Positions 12,712 through 13,839 of a DNA stretch of 13,839 bases are shown in pieces. Source of the stretch: JBOHPP01 sp050731755 (lineage in GTDB: Bacteria > Methylomirabilota > Methylomirabilia > Rokubacteriales > CSP1-6). Numbering within the stretch: the stretch's first letter is position 1; each line of letters starts with the position of its first letter. A program made the translations under genes and the position numbers. The DNA lies in contig JBOHPP010000215.1 in the NCBI GenBank assembly GCA_050731755.1, forward strand, positions 1-13,839, written 5' to 3'. The notes under the pieces were generated by a model. That model saw only the letters and a program-made list of their open reading frames with translations, was not told the origin of the DNA and did no database searches.

Positions 12712-13808
12712 GTCGTCCCGATGACCGGGCGAGTCCTCCCGCCTGGCCGGCGCTGGGGCTGCCCCTCGTTCCTCCCTATCCGCCGATGGAGGCGCGTCTG
12801 GTGAAGCGCTGGCCCGCCGGCGAGGGTTGCCTCTTCGAGCCGAAGTGGGACGGCTTCCGCTGCCTCGCCTTCCGGGATGGGGAGGCCGTCGCGCTTCAGT
12901 CGAAGGCCGGGCAGCCGATCGCGCGGTATTTCCCCGAAGTCGCCGAGGCCGTGGGCCGGCTCGGCGCCCCGCGCTTCGTGCTCGACGGAGAGCTGCTCGT
13001 TCCCGTCGAGGGCGACTTCTCCTTCGACGCCCTGCTCCAACGCATTCATCCGGCGCCGAGTCGTATCCGGCGCCTGGCTGCCGAGACGCCCGCGGTGCTG
13101 ATGGTCTTCGATCTGCTCGTCGACGAGCGCGGCCAGACGCTCGTGGAGCGCCCCCTCGTCGAGCGCCGGGAGCGGCTCGAGGTGTTCGCTGGACGCCATC
13201 TGCCGCCGGACGGCGCTGTGCGGCTCTCGCCGGCGACGACGGAGCGCCGGGTGGCCGAAGGCTGGCTGGCGGATCTCGGTGCCCTGGGTCTCGACGGCAT
13301 CATCGCCAAGCGCGCGGACGCCGCGTATGCGGCGGGCGAGCGCACGGCCATGCAGAAGGTCAAGCGGGTGCGGACCGCCGACTGCGTCGTGGGCGGGTTC
13401 CGGTTCGCGGCGCGCGGCGGCGAGGTCGGCTCGCTCCTGCTCGGCCTCTACGACGACGATGGCCTTCTGCACCACGTCGGGTTCACGGCGAGCTTCGCCG
13501 CCGCTCAGCGGAAGACTCTGCGGCCCAAGCTGACCCCGCTGATTGCGCCGCCCGGCTTCACCGGCCGAGCCCCCGGCGGGCCGAGCCGGTGGAGCACCGA
13601 GCGCTCGGCCGAGTGGCAGCCGGTGCGGCCGCGCCTGGTCTGCGAGGTGCGCTACGACCACTGGAGCGGAGACCGCTTCCGTCATGGGACGACGTTGCTC
13701 AGATGGCGACCGGACAAGGCGCCGGGCCAGTGCACTTTCGAGCAGGTCCGCCCGCGCGGGCACCGCGGCGGCGGGGTCGAGGCCGCGCGCCGGATGGCCA
13801 GCGGCTAA
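12708..13808 (+). CDS. ATP-dependent DNA ligase, LigC / LigD-ligase type
   Basis: 366 residues with a short N-terminal tail, an adenylation domain and an OB fold. It seals nicks using ATP. Nucleotidyltransferase motifs are complete: motif I EPKWDGFR with the AMP-accepting Lys46, motif III LDGELLV (Glu95), motif IIIa VFDLLV, motif IV DGIIAKR (196-202) and motif V QKVKRVRTADCVVGGF with Lys217 and Lys219. The C-terminal OB part ends in RHGTTLLRWRPDKAPGQCTF (motif VI-like, about 325-344). The PMEARLV opening matches LigC-like enzymes. The start is GTG 12708, supported by GGAGG 5 bases upstream and by a 4-base overlap with the polymerase gene. No phosphoesterase or polymerase domain is fused. The stop is TAA, with 31 bases left after it. 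Confidence 0.95.
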   Translation: MSRPDDRASPPAWPALGLPLVPPYPPMEARLVKRWPAGEGCLFEPKWDGFRCLAFRDGEAVALQSKAGQPIARYFPEVAEAVGRLGAPRFVLDGELLVPVEGDFSFDALLQRIHPAPSRIRRLAAETPAVLMVFDLLVDERGQTLVERPLVERRERLEVFAGRHLPPDGAVRLSPATTERRVAEGWLADLGALGLDGIIAKRADAAYAAGERTAMQKVKRVRTADCVVGGFRFAARGGEVGSLLLGLYDDDGLLHHVGFTASFAAAQRKTLRPKLTPLIAPPGFTGRAPGGPSRWSTERSAEWQPVRPRLVCEVRYDHWSGDRFRHGTTLLRWRPDKAPGQCTFEQVRPRGHRGGGVEAARRMASG

Positions 13809-13839
13809 GAGGGCGCGGCTCCGCGGCGGGCACCCGAGG
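13809..13839. other. Short noncoding tail at window end
   Basis: This GC-rich stretch follows the ligase stop. CGCG-GCTC-CGCG could make a very small hairpin, but there is no T-run, so I do not call a terminator. Confidence 0.3.

Noticed and set aside
1..13839. CRISPR arrays, tRNA/rRNA genes, insertion sequences, phage genes or defence systems
   Set aside because: No direct-repeat series, no tRNA-like cloverleaf, no transposase or integrase motifs and no terminal inverted repeats were seen. The region looks like ordinary chromosomal operons.

Overview
The window is GC-rich, densely coding DNA with very short gaps, many GTG starts and repeated 4-base stop/start overlaps. Gene content (pyrR-led pyr operon, class III cyclase, lipoproteins, split LigD-type repair genes) suggests an uncultured, high-GC soil or sediment bacterium, for example of the Rokubacteria/Methylomirabilota type. 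That placement is an inference from gene style only; there is no rRNA or tRNA here to test it.

Layout. Positions 1-9366 are a single minus-strand run of ten genes, read from right to left. First comes an envelope/signalling group: a membrane class III adenylate cyclase (7972-9366), a polysaccharide deacetylase lipoprotein (6944-7975), a TPR-LysM lipoprotein (5817-6947) and a cytosine-deaminase-like amidohydrolase (4546-5820). These are linked head to tail by 4-base overlaps. The pyrimidine biosynthesis operon follows: pyrR, pyrB, pyrC, carA, an unrecognised 88-codon gene and carB, which runs off the left edge. Together these encode the first three steps to dihydroorotate plus the UMP-sensing regulator.

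The pyr operon has its own consensus-like promoter inside the 3' end of the amidohydrolase gene. The roughly 53-base leader can fold into a hairpin with the PyrR-binding loop consensus (CNGNGA hexaloop), and the base of this hairpin pairs exactly with the Shine-Dalgarno sequence of pyrR. This predicts feedback control by translational repression rather than by transcription attenuation.

At 9581-10993, still on the minus strand, lies an orphan DUF1116/YlbE (AllG)-like gene. It is separated from the cyclase gene by 214 noncoding bases. Divergent from it, on the plus strand, is a tightly overlapping trio: an unrecognised 212-residue protein (11078-11716), a stand-alone LigD-type polymerase/primase (11713-12711) and a stand-alone ATP-dependent DNA ligase (12708-13808). 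Polymerase and ligase are separate proteins, no phosphoesterase domain is present, and no Ku gene is visible. The arrangement resembles the Prim-PolC/LigC pair of mycobacteria more than a fused LigD. No CRISPR array, insertion sequence, phage gene or RNA gene was seen.
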